Shown: positions 1 to 6,602 of the stretch, piece by piece
Numbering within the stretch: position 1 is the stretch's first letter
Layout: every line of letters begins with the position of its first letter
From: JAAEUB01 sp964550345
GTDB taxonomy: Bacteria; Pseudomonadota; Alphaproteobacteria; Rhodobacterales; Rhodobacteraceae
Direction of reading: 5' to 3'
DNA length: 33,154 bases
NCBI GenBank assembly: GCA_964550345.1
Contig: CAZJYZ010000036.1
Span: forward strand, 1 to 33,154
Made by a program: the position numbers and the translations under genes
Notes under the pieces: model-generated
Told to the model about the DNA's origin: nothing
Databases searched by the model: none
The model's input: the letters and a program-made list of their open reading frames with translations, nothing else

Positions 1-146
1 CGCCGGGTACCGCCCCCGGGTCCGATCCGCTTATTGCGAGCGCGTTTATGTCCATAGTCGGCAAGCCGACACAGCATATGTATTCAACCCGCCGCCTTGT
101 TTCAAGTCGTTGTTGTAGCCCCTGCGGCAATAACGGCGCGGGTTTT

Positions 147-160
147 ACATGCATGCATGT
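147..160. promoter_or_regulatory. 14-bp perfect palindrome upstream of the LCCL gene
   Basis: The sequence ACATGCATGCATGT equals its own reverse complement and lies 62 bases before the start codon at 223. A TTGACA hexamer overlaps its right edge (160-165), but no convincing -10 box follows at 16-18 bases. A second inverted repeat, GTCGGC-AA-GCCGAC, is at 57-70. The rest of 1-222 shows no gene that I can support. The palindrome could be an operator, but chance is possible. Confidence 0.25.
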
Positions 161-222
161 TGACATGGTGGGTGGTTTGGCAGAGCCTTTCGTCAATCCC
201 ATTGTTAAAACAGGAGAAACCT

Positions 223-930
223 ATGTCCACCCGTCTTTTCCCGATACTCGCCGCCCTCTCGATCGCGACATTCACGGCCCTTTCGCCGGTTCAGGCAAAG
301 GACAAGGATGTAGGGGGCGGTGGCGGTGGCTTTGTCGACGCCCCGACCTGCAGTGGCTTTCCGGACAATGTTGACGAATTGACGTGTGCTTGCCCGAAGG
401 GCTTTGAGCAGGGAAGCGTCTGGGGCTCTGGGCCATATACCTCTGACAGCAATATCTGCACCGCCGCGTATCATGCGGGCGTTATCGGCGACTGGGACAG
501 TTATGTGCTAGTGGTGCGCCGGGAGGGGCAGGACAGCTATCCCGGCAGCACCAGCTACGGTATAACCACCAGCACCTGGGGTAGTTATGGCAGCAGCTTT
601 GATGTATACACGATTGACGCCCCGGTGCAGGGCGGTGGTGGCTTCAGCAGCCTGCCGGAATGCAATATCATGCCGTCCGATACAGAATATTATGCCTGCA
701 GCTGCGCGCCCAATGCCCCCACGCAAACTATCTGGGGCAGTGACCCGTACACCGCTGACAGCGACATTTGCACATCCGCCCGTCATGCCGGTATCATTGG
801 CGAAGAGGGTGGCGATGTTTTCGTGTTAGCGATCCAGGGGCTAGAGGCCTATCGCGGTTCGCTTTTCAATGGCGTCGACAGCTCGGACTGGAGCTCTTAC
901 CATTCCAGTATCACCTTTGACTGGAACTAA
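223..930 (+). CDS. secreted protein with two tandem LCCL domains
   Basis: The 235-residue product begins with a signal peptide (hydrophobic residues 5-20, likely cleavage after Ala25, SPVQA). Two LCCL domains follow, about residues 40-130 and 144-235, each introduced by a glycine-rich stretch (31-36 and 137-140). Each has the LCCL signature WGS-PYT-DS-IC-(A/S)A-HAG(V/I)IG. The four cysteines of domain 1 (43, 55, 57, 79) recur in domain 2 exactly 104 residues later (147, 159, 161, 183), which fits the two disulfides known for LCCL and points to an internal duplication. The start at 223 is chosen because AGGAGA (212-217) precedes it and the signal peptide starts there; a longer in-frame opening to 97 lacks both. 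LCCL domains occur in secreted animal proteins and some bacterial exported proteins; the ligand is unknown. An extracytoplasmic binding role is inferred. Confidence 0.8.
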   Translation: MSTRLFPILAALSIATFTALSPVQAKDKDVGGGGGGFVDAPTCSGFPDNVDELTCACPKGFEQGSVWGSGPYTSDSNICTAAYHAGVIGDWDSYVLVVRREGQDSYPGSTSYGITTSTWGSYGSSFDVYTIDAPVQGGGGFSSLPECNIMPSDTEYYACSCAPNAPTQTIWGSDPYTADSDICTSARHAGIIGEEGGDVFVLAIQGLEAYRGSLFNGVDSSDWSSYHSSITFDWN

Positions 931-957
931 AGGCAAAGCTGCAAAAAGGGGGCAGTG

Positions 958-1521
958 ATGGAAAGCACAAATTCTCATTCAGAATTGCGCCGGGGCGCGG
1001 TTCTGGGTGTGGGGACCGGTCTGGTGGGAACTTTGCTGGTTCCACCAGTCACTGCCTTTTTCAAATTCGCCGGAATTGGATCGGTAGACTTGGTGTTCGT
1101 GTACACGGCTGGTTCGGTGTTCGGGCTGGTACTGGCGCTGTATGTGCGTGCACAATATGGTCTGAAACCATGGCAGATACTGGTGATGACGTTACTAACG
1201 CCGGCGATTTACTACGCCGCTACTCAAAGCGCCATTTTTGCCTACGGTCAGATCACGATTGGGCACGAGATGATGGTGCCAGGTTTTGTCGGTGGCGCGA
1301 TCGGGGCCGGATTGGTTTCCTTCCTCACCTGCCTTTTCCTGCGCCCCTCCGGTTGGTTGCGGGTGATCGTACCTGTGATTTTAGCTGGGGCTGTATGCGG
1401 AACCGTGGCCCTACCCCTCAGTGAGATCGGTTCCGACCTTGTCGGGATGTTCTTTCTTCATGTTCCATGGCATGCGGCGGTGCTTGCAGTATTGTTATCC
1501 CAACTGGCGCAAGAAAGGTGA
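958..1521 (+). CDS. small polytopic membrane protein of unknown function
   Basis: The product is 187 residues and I do not recognise its family. After a short polar N-terminus it has about five or six hydrophobic segments, near residues 14-33, 42-61, 70-92, 103-126, 133-152 and 160-182, so it is almost certainly an inner-membrane protein. There are no obvious catalytic motifs. A GTG at 955 directly precedes the ATG at 958; the ATG is preferred because the purine-rich AGGGGG (about 946-951) sits at normal spacing. It follows the LCCL gene by 27 bases on the same strand, so co-transcription is plausible. The stop codon lies inside a 17-base inverted repeat (1517-1533). Confidence 0.7.
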   Translation: MESTNSHSELRRGAVLGVGTGLVGTLLVPPVTAFFKFAGIGSVDLVFVYTAGSVFGLVLALYVRAQYGLKPWQILVMTLLTPAIYYAATQSAIFAYGQITIGHEMMVPGFVGGAIGAGLVSFLTCLFLRPSGWLRVIVPVILAGAVCGTVALPLSEIGSDLVGMFFLHVPWHAAVLAVLLSQLAQER

Positions 1522-1533
1522 CGCAGCGTCACC
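1517..1533. terminator. perfect inverted repeat overlapping a stop codon
   Basis: GGTGACGC-A-GCGTCACC is an 8+1+8 perfect inverted repeat that contains the TGA of the membrane-protein gene (1519-1521). As RNA it could form a 7-bp stem with a CAG loop. No T-run follows, so it is not a classical intrinsic terminator. It could equally be an operator for the acyl-CoA dehydrogenase gene that starts 80 bases later. The inverted repeat is seen directly; the role is a guess. Confidence 0.3.
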
Positions 1534-1612
1534 GCATTGTGGGTAACGCTTGAATTTGAAAGGCGCGCGAAAACCTGCCAGAGCTACGGGAAATCATGCT
1601 GAGGAGGCCCCA

Positions 1613-2785
1613 ATGTCCACTACAATCGACGAGATTCTGGAAGCTGCCCGTAATCACACGGACGAGGTGATCAAGCCCAATGTGGATGCGTGGAACAAGG
1701 CCGGTATCTGGCCGCGGGACGCCTCGGACAAGGCGGCAGCACTCGGCCTGACCGGGCTTTATGCACCCGAGGAATTGGGCGGGCAGGGTCTGTCACTGGG
1801 CGATGGCATTCAGGTTTATGAAGAACTGGGCAAGGGCGACGGGGCCTATGCCTTCGCCCTGTCCATGCACAACATCTGCACCTTTGCCGGCTGTGGCTAC
1901 GGAACGGATGCGTTCAAGGATGAATGGGCGCGGGACCTGACATCAGGCCGCAAGCTGGCCAATTTCGCTTTGACCGAGCCGCAATCAGGCTCAGATGCTG
2001 CCAACATGTATTCGCGCGCGGTGATCAATGAGGACGGTACCTGGACCATCTCGGGCGCCAAAGCCTGGGTTTCTCTGGCCGGAGAGGCGGATATCTATTT
2101 CACTGTGGTCAAAACCACGGACAAACCCGGCCATCACGATATGGCGATGATTGCCATTCCCAAGGATACGCCGGGCCTGACCTTTGGCCCGCGATATGAG
2201 ACTCCTTCGTACGAATTCCTGCCGCTGTCAGAAATGTACATGGATAATGTGGTCGTGCCCGAAGACAATATCATTCTGCCGGTGGGGCAGGGGCTGCAGG
2301 GATCCCTAATGGCGATTGACATTGCGCGGGTATCCATTGCGTCCGGCTGTTGTGGGCTGATGGAGGCCGCATTGGATACGGCGCTCAGCTACGCCAAGAA
2401 CCGCAAGATGTTCAAAGGGGTTAACCTTGATCTTGACGGTATTCAGTGGATGCTGGGTGATGTGGCGACAGACCTTGAGGCCTCGCGGCTTTTGTACAAA
2501 GCTGCAGCCAACGCGCTGGGCACGCCGGAAGGCCCGCTGATGGCGGCCCACGCCAAACGGTTCGTGCCCGATGCGGCGGTCAATGCCGCGAATACCTGTA
2601 CGCAGGTATTGGGCGGGATGGGGCTGCTTAAACCTTACGGGATGGACCGACTCAGCCGTTTGTCACAGATGCTGCGCATCGTTGATGGCACGACCGAGAT
2701 CAGCCGCGTGGTCATTGGTCGTGCTTTGCAAAAACGCGCGGCATCCTTGCCGGACCTGCCGGTACCTAAAGGTTATGGGGAATGA
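1613..2785 (+). CDS. acyl-CoA dehydrogenase family protein
   Basis: This 390-residue flavoprotein has the usual length and layout: helical N-domain (about 1-115), beta domain with the FAD/substrate signature TEPQSGSD (121-128), and C-terminal helical domain. It is expected to oxidise an acyl-CoA to the 2-enoyl-CoA with FAD and pass electrons to electron-transfer flavoprotein in the cytoplasm; the substrate cannot be read from the sequence. The C-terminal motif where MCAD-type enzymes carry the catalytic Glu (YEGT) reads VDGTTEISR here, so Asp358 takes that place. The alternative Glu of isovaleryl-CoA dehydrogenase (LER) is also absent (IAR). The start at 1613 is chosen for the strong GAGGAGG at 1601-1607. 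Its stop overlaps the next gene by ATGA, so the two are probably translationally coupled. Confidence 0.93.
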   Translation: MSTTIDEILEAARNHTDEVIKPNVDAWNKAGIWPRDASDKAAALGLTGLYAPEELGGQGLSLGDGIQVYEELGKGDGAYAFALSMHNICTFAGCGYGTDAFKDEWARDLTSGRKLANFALTEPQSGSDAANMYSRAVINEDGTWTISGAKAWVSLAGEADIYFTVVKTTDKPGHHDMAMIAIPKDTPGLTFGPRYETPSYEFLPLSEMYMDNVVVPEDNIILPVGQGLQGSLMAIDIARVSIASGCCGLMEAALDTALSYAKNRKMFKGVNLDLDGIQWMLGDVATDLEASRLLYKAAANALGTPEGPLMAAHAKRFVPDAAVNAANTCTQVLGGMGLLKPYGMDRLSRLSQMLRIVDGTTEISRVVIGRALQKRAASLPDLPVPKGYGE

Positions 2786-3285
2786 TCACGCCTGAATTTG
2801 TGCGTATGATGGCCGGGTATAATACCTGGCAAAACCAAAGCGTTTATTCTGCGGCAGACACACTGGATCAGGATGCGCGCGATAGGGATCACGGCGCGTT
2901 CTTTGGCTCTATTCAGCGCACGCTCAGCCATATTTTGTGGGGCGATACAATCTGGATGAACAGGTTTGAAGGCTGGGAGGCCCCTGAAGTGTCAATTCAG
3001 GATTCGCCTGAATTCGTTTTGGACTGGGTGGATTTGAAATCCGAGCGCGCTCTCGCGGACAAACGCATTGAAGATTGGGCAAGTCGCGTTGCACAAGAAG
3101 ATTTGAGCGGTGAGCTTAGCTGGCATTCCGGCGCGTTGGGTCGCGATGTTACCCGACCACGTGCCATGTTGGTAACCCACTTGTTCAACCACCAGACCCA
3201 CCATCGGGGGCAGGTTCACGCCATGCTGACCGCCGAAGGTGTAAAACCAGACGATACGGATATCCCTTTCAGGGACAAACACTAA
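2782..3285 (+). CDS. DinB-like four-helix protein with metal-binding histidines
   Basis: The product is 167 residues, the normal size for the DinB/DUF664 (YfiT-like) superfamily. Three features fit the family: LSHILWGD with His50, the C-terminal HLFNHQTHHRGQVH (133-146) in which His137 and His141 complete the usual metal-binding triad, and several predicted amphipathic helices. In studied relatives this fold binds a divalent metal and some members act as thiol-dependent transferases; no such activity can be assigned here. The start codon overlaps the acyl-CoA dehydrogenase stop in ATGA, and the reductase gene follows after 10 bases, so this looks like an operon. A role linked to acyl-CoA or electrophile metabolism is only a guess from context. 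Confidence 0.85.
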   Translation: MITPEFVRMMAGYNTWQNQSVYSAADTLDQDARDRDHGAFFGSIQRTLSHILWGDTIWMNRFEGWEAPEVSIQDSPEFVLDWVDLKSERALADKRIEDWASRVAQEDLSGELSWHSGALGRDVTRPRAMLVTHLFNHQTHHRGQVHAMLTAEGVKPDDTDIPFRDKH

Positions 3286-3295
3286 GGAGAGTGTG

Positions 3296-4285
3296 ATGTT
3301 TAACGCTTTGATTGTCGAAAAAGACGAAGAAGGAAAAACCAGCGCCGCGATACAGCAGATATCCGAGGATCAACTGCCTGCAGGTGAGGTGACAGTTGCG
3401 GTCGACTACTCCACCGTGAATTACAAGGATGGTCTGTGCGTTGGCCCAGGTGGCGGTTTGGTGCGAAATTACCCCCATGTGCCGGGGATTGATTTTGCGG
3501 GCGTCGTGGAGACCTCGCAAGATGACCGCTACAAGCCCGGTGACAAGGTCGTACTGACCGGCTGGCGTGTTGGCGAAGCCCATTGGGGCGGTTACGCCCA
3601 GAAGGCGCGGGTGAAAGCCGATTGGTTGGTGCCATTGCCCGAAGGGTTGGATACACGTTCGGCCATGGCCGTAGGCACGGCTGGCTTCACTGCCATGCTT
3701 GCTGTCATGGCGCTGGAAGATCACGGGATGACCCCCGCTGATGGCGAAGTTCTGGTTACCGGGGCTGCGGGCGGCGTTGGCTCGGTCGCGACGGCAATAT
3801 TGGCGAATTTGGGCTATCAGGTGGCCGGTGTGACAGGGCGTCCGGAACAGGCGGATTACCTGACCGGTCTTGGCGCCAGCCGTATCGTGGCGCGTGAAGA
3901 TCTGGCCGAGACCACTAAACGCCCGCTTGAGGCCGAAACATGGGCCGGTTGCGTTGACGCGGTTGGTGGCGCCATGCTGGCACGCGTTCTGGGACAGGTG
4001 AAATATGGGGCCTCGGTTGCGGCTGTTGGCCTTGCTGGCGGTGCGGGCCTGCCGGCGACGGTTATCCCATTCCTCCTGCGTGGTGTGAACCTGTTGGGGA
4101 TTGATAGTGTTATGCAGCCCTACGACAATCGCGTGCGGGCATGGCAACGAATTGCCACGGACCTGCCGATGGACAAGCTTGAGGCGATGATCCTGCCTGC
4201 GACGCTGACCGATGTCCCAGCACTGGGCCGCGACATTCTGAAAGGTCAGGTCAGGGGCCGGGTCGTCGTTGACGTCAACGCGTGA
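3296..4285 (+). CDS. acuI: AcuI/YhdH-type NADPH-dependent reductase (acrylyl-CoA reductase family)
   Basis: The 329-residue product is a zinc-free medium-chain dehydrogenase/reductase. It shows the YhdH/AcuI start (NALIVEKDE, then STVNYKDGL at 39-47), the VPGIDFAGVV stretch, and the Rossmann dinucleotide loop TGAAGGVGS (155-163). Family members reduce acryloyl-CoA to propionyl-CoA with NADPH; in marine Rhodobacterales this serves DMSP-derived acrylate and 3-hydroxypropionate assimilation. No DMSP gene is visible in the window, so the physiological substrate is inferred from the family only. The ATG at 3296 is preferred over the GTG at 3293 because AAGGAGA (3284-3290) lies at good spacing. It is probably in one operon with the DinB and acyl-CoA dehydrogenase genes. 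Confidence 0.87.
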   Translation: MFNALIVEKDEEGKTSAAIQQISEDQLPAGEVTVAVDYSTVNYKDGLCVGPGGGLVRNYPHVPGIDFAGVVETSQDDRYKPGDKVVLTGWRVGEAHWGGYAQKARVKADWLVPLPEGLDTRSAMAVGTAGFTAMLAVMALEDHGMTPADGEVLVTGAAGGVGSVATAILANLGYQVAGVTGRPEQADYLTGLGASRIVAREDLAETTKRPLEAETWAGCVDAVGGAMLARVLGQVKYGASVAAVGLAGGAGLPATVIPFLLRGVNLLGIDSVMQPYDNRVRAWQRIATDLPMDKLEAMILPATLTDVPALGRDILKGQVRGRVVVDVNA

Positions 4286-4350
4286 CACCCCGATAAAGAA
4301 AGGCAGCTGGTATGGTGCTGGCTGCTTTCACTCCTAACCGGGGCAAATTC

Positions 4351-4770
4351 ATGAGCTACGACAACGACAATATATTCGCAAAAATACTGCGCGGCGAAAT
4401 CCCCTGCCACAAAGTTTTTGAAGACGAGGCAACTTTGGCTTTCATGGACATCATGCCCCGAAGCCCCGGCCACGCACTGGTTATTCCAAAAGCACCGGCG
4501 CGTAATATTCTGGATGTTGACCCTGACAGTCTGGCAGCGGTTATGGCGACGGTGCAGCGATTGGCCCAAGCGATGAAGATTGCCTTTGCCGCCGATGGTA
4601 TTACGCTGCAACAATTCACAGAAGCCGCTGGCGGGCAGGAGGTATTTCACCTTCATTTTCACGTGTTGCCACGCTTTGACGGCGTGCGAATGGACCCGCC
4701 GGGAAATATGGGGGACATGGATGAAATAGCGGCCAACGCCAGCAAATTGCGGGCTGCGCTCAGCGTCTGA
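4351..4770 (+). CDS. HIT family protein
   Basis: This is a 139-residue histidine-triad protein of the Hint/HIT branch. The N-terminus NIFAKILRGEIPCHKVFED is typical, followed by GHALVIPK (40-47) and the active-site triad HLHFHV (His100, 102, 104). Such proteins hydrolyse nucleoside phosphoramidates or related nucleotide bonds in the cytoplasm. The start at 4351 is set by family alignment (MSYDND-NIFAKI); an ATG at 4312 would add 13 unrelated residues. The upstream signal is only GGGG, so initiation may be weak or coupled. It lies 65 bases after the reductase gene on the same strand and is followed by a possible terminator, ending the + strand block that faces trpD. Confidence 0.92.
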   Translation: MSYDNDNIFAKILRGEIPCHKVFEDEATLAFMDIMPRSPGHALVIPKAPARNILDVDPDSLAAVMATVQRLAQAMKIAFAADGITLQQFTEAAGGQEVFHLHFHVLPRFDGVRMDPPGNMGDMDEIAANASKLRAALSV

Positions 4771-4808
4771 ACCTCAGACCTGTTCAAAGAAAATACTGTT
4801 TACCAATT

Positions 4809-4828
4809 GACAGATTTGTATATCTGTC
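4809..4828 (+). terminator. possible terminator of the HIT gene
   Basis: GACAGAT-TTGTAT-ATCTGTC forms a perfect 7-bp stem with a 6-base loop and is followed by TTT. It lies between the convergent HIT and trpD genes. The stem is AT-rich and the T-run short, so termination may be weak. The rest of this 125-base gap shows nothing else. Confidence 0.4.
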
Positions 4829-4895
4829 TTTCCAATTTACCGGAATACTGGTGGGTTAGGTTTTGCCGAGCCAAATGCCTGATTTTAAAACGATT

Positions 4896-5912
4896 TCAAG
4901 CCTCTGATGTGATCCGTGCAAGAGCCTCTATCTTTGCCTTGGCGGCCCCGGAATCGATCGACTCACGCGCCAGTTCCACACCAGTTTTCAGGTCTCCAGC
5001 CTGGTCCGCCACAACCAGAGCCGCCGCCGAATTCAGCAACACCGCATCGCGATAGGCTGACGCCTCACCAGCCAGAAGTGCCGCGAATGCCCGTGCATTT
5101 TCTTCCGGCACACCGCCAAGAATGTCTTCAAAAGGGTGTTCCGGCAGGCCTGCCTCTTCCGGATGAAGCTCAAAATCTCTGACCGCACCGCCTTCCAGCG
5201 CCGAGACCCAGCTTACGCCGGATATCGCCAATTCATCGGTGCCGTCGCTGCCATGAACCAGCCAGGCTTTCTCGCTGCCCAGCATTTGCAGCGTTTCGGC
5301 CATGGGTCGGATCAGGTCGCGTGAAAACGCGCCGGTCAGCTGGCGTTTCACACCTGCCGGGTTGGTCAGGGGACCGAGAATATTGAAAATGGTGCGCGTT
5401 CCCAGCTCCGACCGCGTTGGCATGACATGGGCAATGGCGGGGTGATGCATAGGGGCCATCATGAAGGCGATGCCGACCTCGCTCAGCGCCTTTTCAACCA
5501 CGTCCGCGCCGACCATGACATTGATGCCCATCTGGCCCAAGGCGTCCGCAGCCCCTGATTTTGAACTCAGATTGCGATTGCCATGTTTCGCAACGATGAC
5601 ACCGGCACCTGCCACAACAAAAGCAGTGGCGGTCGAGATGTTCAGGGTCCCTTTGCCGTCTCCGCCGGTGCCGACGATATCCATAGCGCCCTCGGGCGCG
5701 CGAACCTTCTTGCACTTAGCGCGCATGACGCTGGCGGCGGCGGCGTATTCTTCGACGGTTTCACCGCGCGTACGCAGAGCCATCAGAAATCCGCCGATCT
5801 GACTGGGGGTGGCTTCGCCTTCAAACAGGATGTCAAACGCGGTTTCAGCCTCCGCCCGGGTCAATGGCCGGTCGGCAGCAGCATGGATCAGGGGTTTTAT
5901 GCGGTCGCTCAT
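4896..5912 (-). CDS. trpD: anthranilate phosphoribosyltransferase
   Basis: TrpD transfers the phosphoribosyl group of PRPP to anthranilate, the second step of the tryptophan branch. The 338-residue length is normal. The N-terminal helical domain is followed by the PRPP/anthranilate site motifs GTGGD (81-85), NISTATAFVVAGAG, KHGNR (109-113) and SSKSGAADALGQMG. The last carries Ala where many homologues have SGSAD, a mild change. The start codon overlaps the trpG stop in ATGA, so the two are translationally coupled. In many Rhodobacterales trpC and moaC follow trpD. Here the next gene is convergent, so trpC must lie elsewhere if present. Confidence 0.97.
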   Translation of the reverse strand: MSDRIKPLIHAAADRPLTRAEAETAFDILFEGEATPSQIGGFLMALRTRGETVEEYAAAASVMRAKCKKVRAPEGAMDIVGTGGDGKGTLNISTATAFVVAGAGVIVAKHGNRNLSSKSGAADALGQMGINVMVGADVVEKALSEVGIAFMMAPMHHPAIAHVMPTRSELGTRTIFNILGPLTNPAGVKRQLTGAFSRDLIRPMAETLQMLGSEKAWLVHGSDGTDELAISGVSWVSALEGGAVRDFELHPEEAGLPEHPFEDILGGVPEENARAFAALLAGEASAYRDAVLLNSAAALVVADQAGDLKTGVELARESIDSGAAKAKIEALARITSEA

Positions 5913-6490
5913 GCGGGAACTTTCAAAGTATTTAGGAAGTTTTGCAGCATGGCGTGGCCATGCTCGCTGCGGATGCTTTCCGGGTGAAACTGAACCCCTT
6001 CGATGGGCAGGGTTTTGTGACGCAGGCCCATGATTGTGCCGTCCGTCAGTTCTGCGGTAACCTCAAGCACATCCGGCAGGCTTTCACGCTCAACCACCAG
6101 TGAATGATAGCGTGTGCCTTGCAGAGGTGAGGGCAGGCCAGTGAAGACGCCCTGGCCCTTGTGGTGGATTTCCCCCATTTTGCCGTGCACGATTTCACTG
6201 GCGCGCACCACCTGTCCGCCAAAGGCCTGACCAATCGTCTGGTGGCCCAGACAGACGCCCAGAAGTGGGGTTTGGGTTTCAGCAGCGGCCTGGGTCAGCG
6301 CCAAGCAAATACCGGCCTGATCCGGGTCACAAGGGCCGGGTGACAGCAGAATGCCTTCTGGCCGCAAGGCCATAGCCTCCTGCACATTCAGGGCGTCATT
6401 TCTATGCACCTCGACCGTGGCGCCTAATTCGCCAAGATAGTGCACCAGATTATAGGTGAAACTGTCATAATTATCGATCAGCAGGATCAT
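5909..6490 (-). CDS. trpG: anthranilate synthase component II (glutamine amidotransferase)
   Basis: TrpG supplies ammonia from glutamine to TrpE for anthranilate synthesis. The 193-residue class I amidotransferase domain stands alone, not fused to TrpD or TrpE. It shows the N-terminal ILLIDNYDSFTYNLVHYLGELG, the oxyanion segment LLSPGPCDP, the nucleophile Cys80 in GVCLGHQ, and the His169/Glu171 pair in GVQFHPESI. It is a PabA/TrpG-type sequence; linkage to trpD supports TrpG. The ATG at 6490 gives the family start; an in-frame TTG at 6508 would add six residues and has no better ribosome-binding site. trpE is not in the window. The gene is divergent from the YibQ-type gene across 112 bases, where I see no clear trp leader peptide or attenuator. 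Confidence 0.95.
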   Translation of the reverse strand: MILLIDNYDSFTYNLVHYLGELGATVEVHRNDALNVQEAMALRPEGILLSPGPCDPDQAGICLALTQAAAETQTPLLGVCLGHQTIGQAFGGQVVRASEIVHGKMGEIHHKGQGVFTGLPSPLQGTRYHSLVVERESLPDVLEVTAELTDGTIMGLRHKTLPIEGVQFHPESIRSEHGHAMLQNFLNTLKVPA

Positions 6491-6602
6491 GGCGCTGGCC
6501 TTTGGCAAAGGGGGTTACCTGAGGGGTTCATCGGGCTATACTTGTAAGGAGAGCCGCCAGAGGGTCAAGAGCGGCGAGCGAGGATTTTGCAGGAGGCGGC
6601 CA

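Noticed and set aside
3296..4285. evidence for a DMSP-degradation cluster
   Set aside because: The reductase belongs to the AcuI family, but no DMSP lyase, dmdA-D or acuK/H gene lies in the window, so the pathway cannot be claimed.
3269..4288. 339-codon open frame on - strand
   Set aside because: Fully antisense to the AcuI-type reductase, which has clear family motifs; the antisense product has no recognisable domain.
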